Assembly (NCBI GenBank): GCA_014799395.1
Contig: JAAVID010000079.1
Span: forward strand, 1 to 33,390
Origin: Oscillospiraceae bacterium
GTDB lineage: Bacteria; Bacillota; Clostridia; Oscillospirales; Ruminococcaceae
Length of the DNA stretch: 33,390 nucleotides
Direction: 5' to 3'
Every line of letters starts with the position of its first letter. The stretch's first letter is position 1. Shown in pieces: positions 15,722 to 23,592 of this stretch. Made by a program: the position numbers and the translations under genes. Under the pieces are notes generated by a model. That model made no database searches. It saw only the letters and a program-made list of their open reading frames with translations, and was not told the DNA's origin.

Positions 15722-16849
15722 TTATATGATATTTATTAAATTATCCTGTTCATAGCCCGTGGCTGTGAACGAATTAACGCAAAACAGCACGTCCGTAAGA
15801 CCCTTGTCCTTTACGAACTGCGGGATACTCATTTGGAAGCCCCGCATATCGACCGCCCATATCTCCTCAAAGGAATTTGTAAGACAGGGCAGAAAGGCGT
15901 TTCCGAAGCTGTCCTTAAGGAGCAGCAGCTTTCTGCCGTTGCCGGCGTCGGTCTTGATGTGATAAGCGTCGAAATCGCCGCCGAGAAACACCCAATACCA
16001 ATACTTGATGTCGTCAAGCGATTTAAGGAACAGTCCGTCCATATCCGCGTCCGAGTAGTAGCCCTCGTTTTCCAGATCCTGCATATAATGTTCGACGGAA
16101 TATTTGTTTCTCGGCTTATAGTAAGTAAGAACGTCGGGATTATCTCCGACAAGCGGGTTCTCACCGCTCATTCCGTACATTGAGCCGACATAATCCGCAA
16201 TCGCCGCCGTTTCATAATCGGATATAGGCGCGAACGGCACCAGCGCCTCCTTTGCGAATTCCTCCGCCGCGTAATACGCGCCGAGCTGCTGCCAGTGAAT
16301 ATCGGTGCGGAAATATATCTCCTCTCCGACGTGACGTGAAAGCGCCGTATACGCGTCCACGGGTATCACCCCGTCCAAATGCTCGTTTATATACTCGATA
16401 TTATCCCACTCGCTGCCCGAATAACCGGCGTATTTATCGGGAAGATAAAACGACACCGCCGTCGGCACGACCAGCGAAAACACGTTGACATTATCGCCGA
16501 CGCGTTTTTTCAGCCGATTGAGATTTTCGGCGTAGTTCCGCCCCTCCTCGTATCCGCCGCCGTACAGCTTTAAGGCGCGCCCGTCGTTAAGGACCAGCAC
16601 GCTGCCCTCGTACAGCTCTCCCTCTTGAACATTCCCGGGTACGGTCGGCTTTTCTCGGACGGTGCTCGTGCTTTCAATATCGGAAACGCTCTCGGAAACG
16701 TCCGTGCTTTCGGAAACGCGGCTGTCCGATATGTTTTCATTTGAGCTGTCAGCGGAAACGGCAATGCTTTCACCGGAGCTCTCGGCATTACAGGCAGTCA
16801 GCAGCACGGCAGCCGTAAGCGCCCACAGCGACCAAACAGGCTTTTTCAG
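15722..16849 (-). CDS. DHHW/AlgX-like SGNH lipoprotein, paralog 2, apparent CTG start
   Basis: 375-residue lipoprotein when read from CTG at 16849. That codon gives a perfect signal (KKPVWSLWALTAAVLLTAC, Cys20) and has GGGGG seven bases upstream. The leader aligns with that of paralog 1 (GGGGGA, then start, then AAAAAG), with CTG in place of ATG. The first standard start, GTG at 16807, would leave only four residues before the lipobox Cys. The catalytic region reads RTDIHW (Asp183, His185), so the middle His of DHHW is Ile but the catalytic pair is kept. Nucleophile Ser314 is in LKDSFGNAF. The linker is Ser/Glu/Asp-rich. An internal promoter at 16881-16889 may drive it separately. Confidence 0.85.
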   Translation of the reverse strand: MKKPVWSLWALTAAVLLTACNAESSGESIAVSADSSNENISDSRVSESTDVSESVSDIESTSTVREKPTVPGNVQEGELYEGSVLVLNDGRALKLYGGGYEEGRNYAENLNRLKKRVGDNVNVFSLVVPTAVSFYLPDKYAGYSGSEWDNIEYINEHLDGVIPVDAYTALSRHVGEEIYFRTDIHWQQLGAYYAAEEFAKEALVPFAPISDYETAAIADYVGSMYGMSGENPLVGDNPDVLTYYKPRNKYSVEHYMQDLENEGYYSDADMDGLFLKSLDDIKYWYWVFLGGDFDAYHIKTDAGNGRKLLLLKDSFGNAFLPCLTNSFEEIWAVDMRGFQMSIPQFVKDKGLTDVLFCVNSFTATGYEQDNLINII

Positions 16850-16880
16850 ATATATTCCCCCTTTTTGTTATCCGCATATT

Positions 16881-16889
16881 ATTATAGCA
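16881..16889 (-). promoter_or_regulatory. internal extended -10 promoter upstream of DHHW paralog 2
   Basis: Minus-strand TGC-TATAAT (extended -10) in the 114-bp gap after the first DHHW gene. There is no good -35. The start would fall about 25 nt before the CTG codon, allowing extra expression of the distal operon genes. Confidence 0.45.
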
Positions 16890-16963
16890 CATAAATATCA
16901 AATTTTCTTTAAAAAAGTCCGAAATATTTCTTACGATTTTATGATAATCAAAGGAGAGACAAA

Positions 16964-18436
16964 TTACATTATGTTGTAAAGATTTTCCTGATTAACGCCC
17001 GTAGCGCTCGACGGGTTCATCGCGAACAGCACGTCGGTAATGCCCTCGGACTTGCACAGCTCGGTCACGCTTCTCTCGAAATAGCGCATATCCACCACCC
17101 ATATCTCCTCGAAGGAGTTTGTGAGGAACGGCGGCAGCGCGTTGCCGTAGCTGTCCTTTACTATCATCAGTCTGCGCCCGTTATGGCAGTCGGTGTTGAC
17201 GTTTACCGCGTAGTTGTCGCCGCAGATATTGACGAGATACCAGCTCACCACGTCAAGGCTGTCTATATCCAGCATAAGCGCGCCCGTGTACTGATATTCC
17301 AGCGTCTGGGTATAATAATCGGTCGTGAAATCGTTCTGCGGCTTGTAGTAGGTGAACGTCTCGGGATTGTCGCGTATAAGCTGATTTTCGCCGCTGTAGC
17401 CGTACAGCGTGCCAACATAGCCCTCGCGCGTTACCGTCACGAAATTCTCATCGTTCAGCTCCGCGAAATCAACCTGCGCCACTCTCGCGAACTCACGAGC
17501 CGCGTAGTAAGCGCCCAGCGACGACCAGTGGTGGTCTGTGCGCATAAAGATGTTCTCTGCGGTATGCTGTTCAAAAACGGAATACGCGTCTATCGGTATA
17601 ACGCCGTCGAAAAAGCTGTTGGTGTAGTCGATAACGTCCCACTCGTTGCCTGCGAGATGAGCGTACTCCTCCGGCATATAGAACGACACCGCCGTCGGCG
17701 AGACGAGCGAGTAAACGTTCACGTCGCCGAGTATCTGCTTGTACTGATTGAGCGTCTCGGCGTAGTGCTGACCGCCCGAATAGCTTCCGCCCGAAAGCGC
17801 GAGCGCGCGTCCGTCGTTCAGCACGAACACCGTTCCCGACATCATTCCGCCGTTGGGGTCTATATCCTTTATCTCGGTGCTTGTCGAAGAGCTTGTTGTC
17901 GTTGTGGAAGTTGTCGTTGAAGTCGTGGTGCTTGTTGACGATGTAGTCGTAGCGGAGCTCGACGGAGTAACGACCACGACGGGCTTTTTCGACGACGACG
18001 ATCTGCTCGAGGTGTCGGGGCGGGTCTCGATAGTCGGCAGAGGACCGTGAAGCGTTTCACCGCTGCCGTACTTTACTCCGAGATTTGCCCTGAACGCCGA
18101 GATCATACTCTTGAACGTGCTTCTCATAGGCACGGTATCGTTGTAAAATTCCGCGAACTGCTTGGTAAAATCGCCCTTGAAGTAGCTCTCAAACGTGAAA
18201 TCGGGGCATTCCGCGAGGTTGCGGTTCTCCTCCACGGATTGAGTCGGGCGTTCGCCGAACGTCATAAACAGCGCGCCGAACACGAATATCCCGATAATGA
18301 CCGCGATATTCAGACTGCAAAGGTTATTTTCGCGCCGTCTCGTCTTTGCGAGGATACGTCGTTTTTGCCGCTCCATTCTGCGCTCGCGCTCTTCCTTTTC
18401 GGCAGCGAGCTGTTTGCCGCTCTTTTTCTCAGCCAT
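16964..18436 (-). CDS. DHHW/AlgX-like SGNH protein with N-terminal membrane anchor, paralog 3
   Basis: 490 residues, the longest and most complete of the three paralogs. A highly basic cytoplasmic N-terminus (1-36) precedes one membrane helix (about 42-60). The classical DHHW N-region follows (ERPTQSVEENRNLAECPDF, then FNDTVPMR-type residues to about 125), then a Thr/Ser-rich linker (about 140-190) and the SGNH-like domain with RTDHHW (Asp301, His303) and Ser429 in VKDSYGNAL. By family it is a type II membrane protein facing outward, like AlgJ/DltD. It sits 15 bp after the MBOAT gene, the usual MBOAT partner arrangement. It probably takes the acyl group from the MBOAT, while the two lipoprotein paralogs may have other glycan targets. 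Confidence 0.9.
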   Translation of the reverse strand: MAEKKSGKQLAAEKEERERRMERQKRRILAKTRRRENNLCSLNIAVIIGIFVFGALFMTFGERPTQSVEENRNLAECPDFTFESYFKGDFTKQFAEFYNDTVPMRSTFKSMISAFRANLGVKYGSGETLHGPLPTIETRPDTSSRSSSSKKPVVVVTPSSSATTTSSTSTTTSTTTSTTTTSSSTSTEIKDIDPNGGMMSGTVFVLNDGRALALSGGSYSGGQHYAETLNQYKQILGDVNVYSLVSPTAVSFYMPEEYAHLAGNEWDVIDYTNSFFDGVIPIDAYSVFEQHTAENIFMRTDHHWSSLGAYYAAREFARVAQVDFAELNDENFVTVTREGYVGTLYGYSGENQLIRDNPETFTYYKPQNDFTTDYYTQTLEYQYTGALMLDIDSLDVVSWYLVNICGDNYAVNVNTDCHNGRRLMIVKDSYGNALPPFLTNSFEEIWVVDMRYFERSVTELCKSEGITDVLFAMNPSSATGVNQENLYNIM

Positions 18437-18451
18437 TCCCGAACACCCCCT

Positions 18452-19855
18452 TTAATAATTCCAGTACAGAAACGCGTTCGTAGTCGCGTCTACCATCAAT
18501 ATGCTGCTGGTCACGAGAAGTACCGCGCACGCCGCCGTGCCGGCTATCGACATCGCCGTTTTGGTCTCGAGCGAGCGCTCCGCGTACTTCTTCCCGAGGT
18601 CGATAAGCGGGAACGTGCATATTATCGCCACGATGATAAGCCACAGATTCGCGCTGAGCGACATAGCCTCAAACGAGCTGCTCCAGCCATTGGGATTGAG
18701 CGGCGTGATGTTGCGGAAAAACAGCCCCAGCTGCCCGAAATCCTCAAAGTAGAAAATGCCGTAGCCGATAAAAATCACGAGCTTTGTGTAAATATGCCGT
18801 ACCGCGAGAGGTATCTTGTTTATGCGCTTTTTCCCGATGACCGTCTCCAGCACGATAAACGCGCCGTAATACAGTCCCCAGATGACGTAATTCCACGAAG
18901 CGCCGTGCCATACTCCCGTGCAGAACCACACCAGAAACAGGCTGAAATACTTGTTCCTGTGACCGAAAAAGGTTATCGGCATAAGATAGTCGCGGAAGAA
19001 CGATCCGAGCGAGATATGCCACCTCTGCCAGAACTCCTGAATATCCTTGCAGAGATACGGGTGGTTGAAGTTTTCGTTGAAGTGAAAGCCGAATATTCTG
19101 CCCATTCCGATAGCCATATCGGAATAGCCCGAAAAGTCAAAATAGATATACAGCGAATATATTATGATACCGTACCAGGTGCCCGCGACGGTAAGGCTCT
19201 CGATACTTTTGCCGATAGTGTTCTCGACGATACGGAAAAGCTGATCGGCAAGCACGACCTTTTTCGCCAGTCCTAAGACCAGTCTCGTCAAGCCCTCGCT
19301 GAGGTCTTTCTTTGTGGTCTTGCGGTTGTCTATCTCCTCCGCGATGGTGCTGTAACGCACGATAGGTCCGGCGATAAGCTGCGGAAACAGGCAGATGTAC
19401 AGCAATAATTTCCAGAAGCTCCTCTGCGGCTCGACCTTTCCCCAATAACAGTCTACGATGTACGAGATGATCTGGAACGTGTAAAAGCTGATACCCGCCA
19501 TTATCACGATCTCGGGCACGGGGAATTTCGCCCCGAAAATTGCGTTGACGTTCTCCACCAAAAAGCCGCTGTACTTGAACACGGCTATCATTCCGATATT
19601 GTAGACCAGTCCGCCCCCCACGATCAGCTTTTGCAGCTTTTCGCTCTTGACCGTGCCGATACCTATGCCGACAAAGTAATTGATGACCGCCGACAGCAGC
19701 AAAAACAGTATTCTAACGGGCTCTCCCCAGGCGTAAAAGATAAGCGAAAAAACGATAAGTACGGCGTTCTTGCCCTTAAGCGGCTTTACAAGCCCGTACA
19801 CAATAAGGCAAAGCGGCAGAAAAAGATACATAAAAATAAGGCTGGAAAATATCAT
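18452..19855 (-). CDS. MBOAT O-acyltransferase (DltB/AlgI family)
   Basis: 467-residue polytopic membrane protein, with many hydrophobic helices along its length. The invariant MBOAT His is at about residue 317 in GVWHGASWN, and the conserved FWQRWHISLG loop (His about 280) precedes it. IAGPIVRYS and YFDFSGYSDMA are also typical of the AlgI/DltB branch. I chose ATG at 19855 with GGGGAG seven bases upstream; the longer TTG start at 19870 overlaps that site. It is the first gene of the operon, behind a promoter and a 140-nt leader. In DltB and AlgI this protein moves an acyl group across the membrane to an extracellular acceptor. Here the donor is likely the operon's ACP. Confidence 0.95.
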   Translation of the reverse strand: MIFSSLIFMYLFLPLCLIVYGLVKPLKGKNAVLIVFSLIFYAWGEPVRILFLLLSAVINYFVGIGIGTVKSEKLQKLIVGGGLVYNIGMIAVFKYSGFLVENVNAIFGAKFPVPEIVIMAGISFYTFQIISYIVDCYWGKVEPQRSFWKLLLYICLFPQLIAGPIVRYSTIAEEIDNRKTTKKDLSEGLTRLVLGLAKKVVLADQLFRIVENTIGKSIESLTVAGTWYGIIIYSLYIYFDFSGYSDMAIGMGRIFGFHFNENFNHPYLCKDIQEFWQRWHISLGSFFRDYLMPITFFGHRNKYFSLFLVWFCTGVWHGASWNYVIWGLYYGAFIVLETVIGKKRINKIPLAVRHIYTKLVIFIGYGIFYFEDFGQLGLFFRNITPLNPNGWSSSFEAMSLSANLWLIIVAIICTFPLIDLGKKYAERSLETKTAMSIAGTAACAVLLVTSSILMVDATTNAFLYWNY

Positions 19856-19883
19856 TTGCAAACTCCCCAATTTATATGATAAC

Positions 19884-19980
19884 GCGGTGCGTCAGGGCTT
19901 TTTCGCCTTGTCTCTGTAATATTAAACGCGCCGCGCGTAAAATCCTCTCACTTGTACGTTTCCGCGCCGCGGTCACGCAC
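19884..19980 (-). other. structured 5' leader of the acylation operon
   Basis: In the minus-strand leader, GTGCGT near the 5' end (19975-19980) can pair with ACGCAC close to the start codon (19888-19893), closing a domain with a GGC/GCC hairpin and GC-rich CCGCGGCGCGG and GCGCGGCGCG segments. I could not match it to a known riboswitch class. Confidence 0.3.
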
Positions 19981-20004
19981 AAGGGTAATAGATCCCTATA
20001 TTAC

Positions 20005-20033
20005 ATAATACTACATTTTCCCAAGATTGTCAA
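20005..20033 (-). promoter_or_regulatory. promoter of the MBOAT-DHHW-FkbH-ACP operon
   Basis: Consensus TTGACA (20028-20033) and TATTAT (20005-20010) with a 17-bp spacer on the minus strand. The predicted start is near 19998. Confidence 0.8.
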
Positions 20034-20080
20034 GGTATTAACGCAATTTTCACCAAAAATCTTTCAGCCTCGGAAATACG

Positions 20081-20113
20081 GAAAAAAGCGCGGAGATCTT
20101 GCTCTCCGCGCTT
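20081..20113 (-). terminator. rho-independent terminator of the first sigma/anti-sigma operon
   Basis: Perfect 11-bp stem (AAGCGCGGAGA/TCTCCGCGCTT) with six-base loop. The minus-strand transcript then runs into TTTTTTCC. It follows the stop at 20120 by six bases. Confidence 0.92.
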
Positions 20114-20119
20114 GGGTAT

Positions 20120-20623
20120 TTACAGTATCTCGGGATATATCTCCGCCTTGTTGAGCAGCTTCGGCAGCTTATGGCTGCCCGCGCCCTCGATATCGAAGAT
20201 GTAGGTGCGGGCGAGGTCTTCCCTTGTGCCGTCGTCCAGCACGCCGTAGCCCGTGAACTTTATCGTGAGACGCGTTTTGGTGCACTCGACCTCGGGGTCG
20301 AGCCTTGCTCTGTGGTTGTAGCGGCGGGCAACATAAAACGCGTAATCGAACATCGCCCCTTGCACCTCGGAGTAGCAATCAATAAGTTTGTCAGCGATGT
20401 TATTTGCATACCAGAAATCGGGATATTTTATGCCGTATCCGTTTGCCGCCTGCATTTCTTTTATTTCATCAATATCCGTGGAACCTGTGTAAGCGGTGTT
20501 GATATCGTAATTATCAAAATGCGGTATCGAAATATCGTACATATACGCTCCGAGCGCAGCTCCGCCCAATACCAGCACCGCTCCAATGACCGTTGACAAA
20601 ATTATCAAGATAACCTTTTTCAT
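20120..20623 (-). CDS. unknown membrane-anchored extracytoplasmic protein in sigma operon
   Basis: 167 residues. One N-terminal hydrophobic segment (about 3-27, VILIILSTVIGAVLVLGGAALG) is probably an uncleaved anchor or signal, followed by a soluble, mixed-charge domain rich in Tyr, Asp and Asn. I do not recognise the family. Its start is two bases after the stop of the anti-sigma-like gene, and a strong terminator follows, so it is the last gene of a three-gene ECF sigma operon. It may be an accessory extracellular sensor or simply a regulon member; the sequence does not decide. Confidence 0.8.
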   Translation of the reverse strand: MKKVILIILSTVIGAVLVLGGAALGAYMYDISIPHFDNYDINTAYTGSTDIDEIKEMQAANGYGIKYPDFWYANNIADKLIDCYSEVQGAMFDYAFYVARRYNHRARLDPEVECTKTRLTIKFTGYGVLDDGTREDLARTYIFDIEGAGSHKLPKLLNKAEIYPEIL

Positions 20624-20625
20624 AT

Positions 20626-21411
20626 CTACACCTCCCGTTGTCCGTAGAACGGTATCTCGCCGTCATAAACCACAAGCGAGTTTGCAAGCTCCAAGGCTCT
20701 CTCCTCGGAAAAGCTGCCGGCGAGCCTGAAAATGTAGTCCTCGCTCTCCCAAATAAGGTACGACTCCGTACCGTAATAACGTTCACGCGTAATAAAATAC
20801 GCCTGTCCGCCGTTTACCGTAAGCTGTTTGTAGGCAACAAACTCCATATCGGCATACTCAAAATCAAACGTTTCCTTGGTGCTCTGATCCAAAGTTATTA
20901 TTTTTGCCATATACAGCTCGTCATTTTTGGGTACACGCATTGAACCGTCATAATCCGGTTCCCAGGGAGCGGGAAAATACGTCGACGATATTCCTACTCC
21001 GGAGTCGTAATCGTAGTCGTAGTTGTAAGCGGAGATGCTGAACTGATTCATAGGAAAACCGTCGAGCCTATATACCGTCTCAATGGTAGTCGGACAGTCC
21101 TCGGTATCGGCAGCGGTAAACAGCTTTGTCGGCAGACTATAACGCTTTGACTGCACGACATTAAATCCGCTCGACACCGCCCCCGCAAGCGTTCCCACCG
21201 CGAACAGCGCGACCGCGGCAGCCACGGCGGCAAACACCCTGACGATACGCATTCCCTTGGGTCGTTTCCTGCCGGCGGGCTCTCCCGTGCGCTTTGACAG
21301 CTCCGCCATATTCTTCTCGAACTCCGCCGAGAACTCGTGCTCCGCGCCGTTTTCAAAGCGTTCGATATCCTTTTGCATAACGTTTTCAAGCGCAGTTTTA
21401 AAATTATTCAT
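20626..21411 (-). CDS. putative transmembrane anti-sigma factor (DUF4367-like)
   Basis: 261 residues. The N-terminal cytoplasmic part (about 1-55, rich in Glu and Lys) would hold the sigma factor. One membrane helix follows (about 57-80, VFAAVAAAVALFAVGTLAGAV), then an extracellular domain. The C-terminal DYIFRLAGSFSEERALELANSLV resembles the DUF4367 domain found on Firmicutes anti-sigma-like proteins. The gene overlaps the sigma factor by 8 bp, which supports a 1:1 regulatory pair. The signal it senses is unknown. Confidence 0.78.
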   Translation of the reverse strand: MNNFKTALENVMQKDIERFENGAEHEFSAEFEKNMAELSKRTGEPAGRKRPKGMRIVRVFAAVAAAVALFAVGTLAGAVSSGFNVVQSKRYSLPTKLFTAADTEDCPTTIETVYRLDGFPMNQFSISAYNYDYDYDSGVGISSTYFPAPWEPDYDGSMRVPKNDELYMAKIITLDQSTKETFDFEYADMEFVAYKQLTVNGGQAYFITRERYYGTESYLIWESEDYIFRLAGSFSEERALELANSLVVYDGEIPFYGQREV

Positions 21412-21898
21412 AGCTTACCTCCTTCAAGAATTCGGAAACCTTCTTCCGTGCGCGCTTTACGCGCGACTTGGCATTCTCGTAAGTAATTCCGAGCAGCTTT
21501 GCCGCCTCGCGCAGACTAAGCTCCTCGTAAGCCGTAAGGTACAATATATCGCGATATTTTTCGGGAAGGCTCTCGAGCGCCCGTTCGAGCGTTTCAACGC
21601 CCTGCGCCGACAGGAACTCGTCCTCGGCGCTTTTGTCCGAGCACACGTCCACGTCGTCAATATCCGTCTCGATATGCCGCTTTCGCAGCACGTTAAAGCA
21701 GATATTCCGCGTGACAACAACGGCGAAATTCCGCGCCTGCGGACTGTCCGCGCCGGCTATCTTTTCCAGATTATCGGCTAACCTTATAAACGCCTCCTGA
21801 ACGGCGTCCTCAGCGTCCTGCTCGTTTTTCAGAATATCGTACGCTATCCCGAACATAAGCCGCTTGTAGTTTTTGTACAGCTTTTCAAATTCCGCCAT
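21404..21898 (-). CDS. ECF RNA polymerase sigma factor (sigma-70 family)
   Basis: 164 residues, the usual two-domain size. Region 2 contains the core-binding and -10 recognition helix DAEDAVQEAFIRLADN. A short acidic linker (DIDDVDVCSDKSAEDEF) leads to region 4 with the helix-turn-helix LSLREAAKLLGITYENAKSRVKRARKKV. ATG at 21898 has GAGGGGTG five bases upstream. It is coupled to the anti-sigma-like gene by an 8-bp overlap. A single extended -10 element lies just upstream (21916-21924). The target promoter motif cannot be told from here. Confidence 0.93.
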   Translation of the reverse strand: MAEFEKLYKNYKRLMFGIAYDILKNEQDAEDAVQEAFIRLADNLEKIAGADSPQARNFAVVVTRNICFNVLRKRHIETDIDDVDVCSDKSAEDEFLSAQGVETLERALESLPEKYRDILYLTAYEELSLREAAKLLGITYENAKSRVKRARKKVSEFLKEVSYE

Positions 21899-21915
21899 TT
21901 CATCACCCCTCGTAT

Positions 21916-21924
21916 ATTATAACA
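21916..21924 (-). promoter_or_regulatory. extended -10 element upstream of the ECF sigma gene
   Basis: Minus-strand TGT-TATAAT with no convincing -35. The implied leader is only about 11 nt, so it may not be the sole promoter. Confidence 0.35.
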
Positions 21925-21973
21925 CGGGAAAATTGATTTGGGGGCAAATTTTTTTATTTCGTTTCACAAATAA

Positions 21974-22003
21974 CGCGGTGTCAAGTTTTTGTTTGACACC
22001 GCG
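21974..22003 (-). terminator. hairpin terminator after the unknown membrane protein gene
   Basis: Perfect 11-bp stem CGCGGTGTCAA/TTGACACCGCG with an eight-base loop, 30 bp downstream of the stop at 22034. The following run is TTATTTG, so the U-tract is imperfect. Confidence 0.7.
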
Positions 22004-22033
22004 GTGCTTCAATATTTTGCAAGCCTTAAAAGA

Positions 22034-23248
22034 TCAACCTATGCTCCACCCCCTGCAAACCTTTACCGCGCCCGTGCTGTGCAGAAAATCAAAGCGGTAA
22101 CGATTGAGCGAATTTATCTCCGTAACATACAGCTTTCCGCCGTATTCGAGAACCATACCGTCGGTTTTTTCCGTTTCCCAATTCATTATCGGATCGCCGG
22201 CGTATTTTGTGTAGTTCTCCCTTCCGTAAGCATAGAGCTTCGCGCCGTTTTTGAGAGTATATTCCGCTTGAAGAAATACGTTCTCCACTTTGTCCGTTTC
22301 GGTGAGGTCAAATTCGTCGCAGCAAGCCCTGCGCACGCCGAAGCCCGAAGCGTCAAGGTACACGAAATGCAGCTTTTTATTATCATAATCTATAAACACC
22401 GTGTCCGACTGTATTCCGCCCGTATATGGCAGCATTTCGTTTTCATGATACTTCAAAGCCTCCAGACCGCTGTCCTCGAGCGCGTAAACCCTCTCCATGC
22501 AGGATTCAAAATCCATTTGCTCGGGCTCGAAATGCGCGCCGAATATTTTCCCGTCACGCTCCACGGTAACGGCGCACGACCTTATCGACGGACGGAGACT
22601 GTCGCCGTTGTACATATCGTAATAAACCTTAAGCTCGCCGCCGTCTTTAAGAGGATTTCTGAACTGAAGTATATGACTTTCATCGGGAACGAAAGCGTTC
22701 TCGAAAAGCTCCACTCTCTTATAATGATCCCAACTTAAACGATACAGAAATGTGGCGGTCATTCGGTCGTAGTCCAGCAGCACGGACGACCTTTTTATCT
22801 GCGTATCAAACAAGCGTTCGTTTACATCTCCCGAGTTTTCGTAGGATATTATCTCGTCAGCCTGTCCGACGTAAACGTTCACAAGAATGTCCGTCGCCTT
22901 GTACTCAATGGTATCCTTCAAAAAGTAAAGAGAACACAAGGCTATCGACGAAACAATGATAGCCGCGGGCTGCGCCGCTTTTCTCCAAAAGCCTTTTTGG
23001 GGAGCGTTCTTTTCCGCGCCGATACGCGACAGCAGCACCGCCGCAAGAACTATCAGCGCGATATTAAGCGGCAGCAGAAATACAAGATCAAAGATCACCC
23101 GGTACACGGGCATCGGCTCGGAGTGAAACAGACTCCCGGGAGTTTGTATAAAAACAGTAAACCCCCAGAATATCACGGAACCCACCAGCAGTGCCGCAAT
23201 CAAAACGACTTTAAAAATAAACAGAAATATGTTTTTAAGTAGTTTCAC
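22034..23248 (-). CDS. unknown membrane protein with three N-terminal helices and a soluble domain
   Basis: 404 residues. Hydrophobic helices are at about 7-35 (IFLFIFKVVLIAALLVGSVIFWGF), 48-70 and 93-110. The remaining 290 residues are soluble, with repeated beta-strand-like stretches (for example SDTVFIDYDNKKLHFVYLD), and probably lie outside the cell. I recognise no family. It is a monocistronic unit between a perfect -10/TTGCAA promoter (23289-23317) and a hairpin terminator. Position beside the ECF sigma operon suggests, but does not prove, an envelope role. Confidence 0.82.
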   Translation of the reverse strand: MKLLKNIFLFIFKVVLIAALLVGSVIFWGFTVFIQTPGSLFHSEPMPVYRVIFDLVFLLPLNIALIVLAAVLLSRIGAEKNAPQKGFWRKAAQPAAIIVSSIALCSLYFLKDTIEYKATDILVNVYVGQADEIISYENSGDVNERLFDTQIKRSSVLLDYDRMTATFLYRLSWDHYKRVELFENAFVPDESHILQFRNPLKDGGELKVYYDMYNGDSLRPSIRSCAVTVERDGKIFGAHFEPEQMDFESCMERVYALEDSGLEALKYHENEMLPYTGGIQSDTVFIDYDNKKLHFVYLDASGFGVRRACCDEFDLTETDKVENVFLQAEYTLKNGAKLYAYGRENYTKYAGDPIMNWETEKTDGMVLEYGGKLYVTEINSLNRYRFDFLHSTGAVKVCRGWSIG

Positions 23249-23288
23249 GGCTCCTCCTTTTCACGGAAAGACGACATATCTTACGTTA

Positions 23289-23317
23289 ATTATAACATAT
23301 TGTACAATAAATTGCAA
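23289..23317 (-). promoter_or_regulatory. promoter of the gene at 22034-23248
   Basis: Minus-strand TTGCAA (23312-23317) and TATAAT (23289-23294) with a 17-bp spacer that contains the palindrome ATTGTACAAT. Confidence 0.72.
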
Positions 23318-23323
23318 GAAAAA

Positions 23324-23347
23324 ATCCCCCCGAAACCTCGGAGGGAT
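23324..23347 (-). terminator. terminator of a lost minus-strand gene
   Basis: ATCCCTCCGA/TCGGGGGGAT stem of ten pairs with one wobble, loop GGTT, followed by TTTTTTC on the minus strand. No complete gene lies upstream of it, only the remnant at 23372-23428. Confidence 0.7.
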
Positions 23348-23371
23348 CTTCTTGTTAATTAAAGCAAACTC

Positions 23372-23428
23372 TTACTTAAGAGCTTCCTCAACCGCAACAG
23401 TTTGTTCCAGAATTGGGCTTTGCTGCGT
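23372..23428 (-). pseudogene. possible 3' remnant of a minus-strand gene
   Basis: Eighteen codons ending EQTVAVEEALK and TAA, bounded upstream by an in-frame TGA and followed 25 bp later by a good terminator. The placement is typical of a gene tail whose body has been deleted. It is too short to name. Confidence 0.35.
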
Positions 23429-23523
23429 TCAGTTGTGTATTACTTGAGTATTACCTATCAATTTGCAGAACGTACTACCAAGCTTTTGACGAAATTCACC
23501 CTATAATATTTTGTGAAATGCCA

Positions 23524-23552
23524 TTGAAAAATTCTTCAAGATATGCTATAAT
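23524..23552 (+). promoter_or_regulatory. promoter of the short ORF at 23593
   Basis: Plus-strand TTGAAA (23524-23529) and TATAAT (23547-23552) with a 17-bp spacer. Confidence 0.65.
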
Positions 23553-23592
23553 TATATCATACTGATCTATCAAAATATATGGGGTATTGTAT

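Noticed and set aside
17853-18050. Plus-strand frame rich in Val/Glu/Asp
   Set aside because: It is the complement of the Thr/Ser-rich linker of the DHHW protein.
23390-23430. Minus-strand frame ending KPNSGTNCCG, resembling a RiPP core
   Set aside because: No start, leader or maturation enzyme nearby; the frame is closed by a stop about 19 codons upstream.
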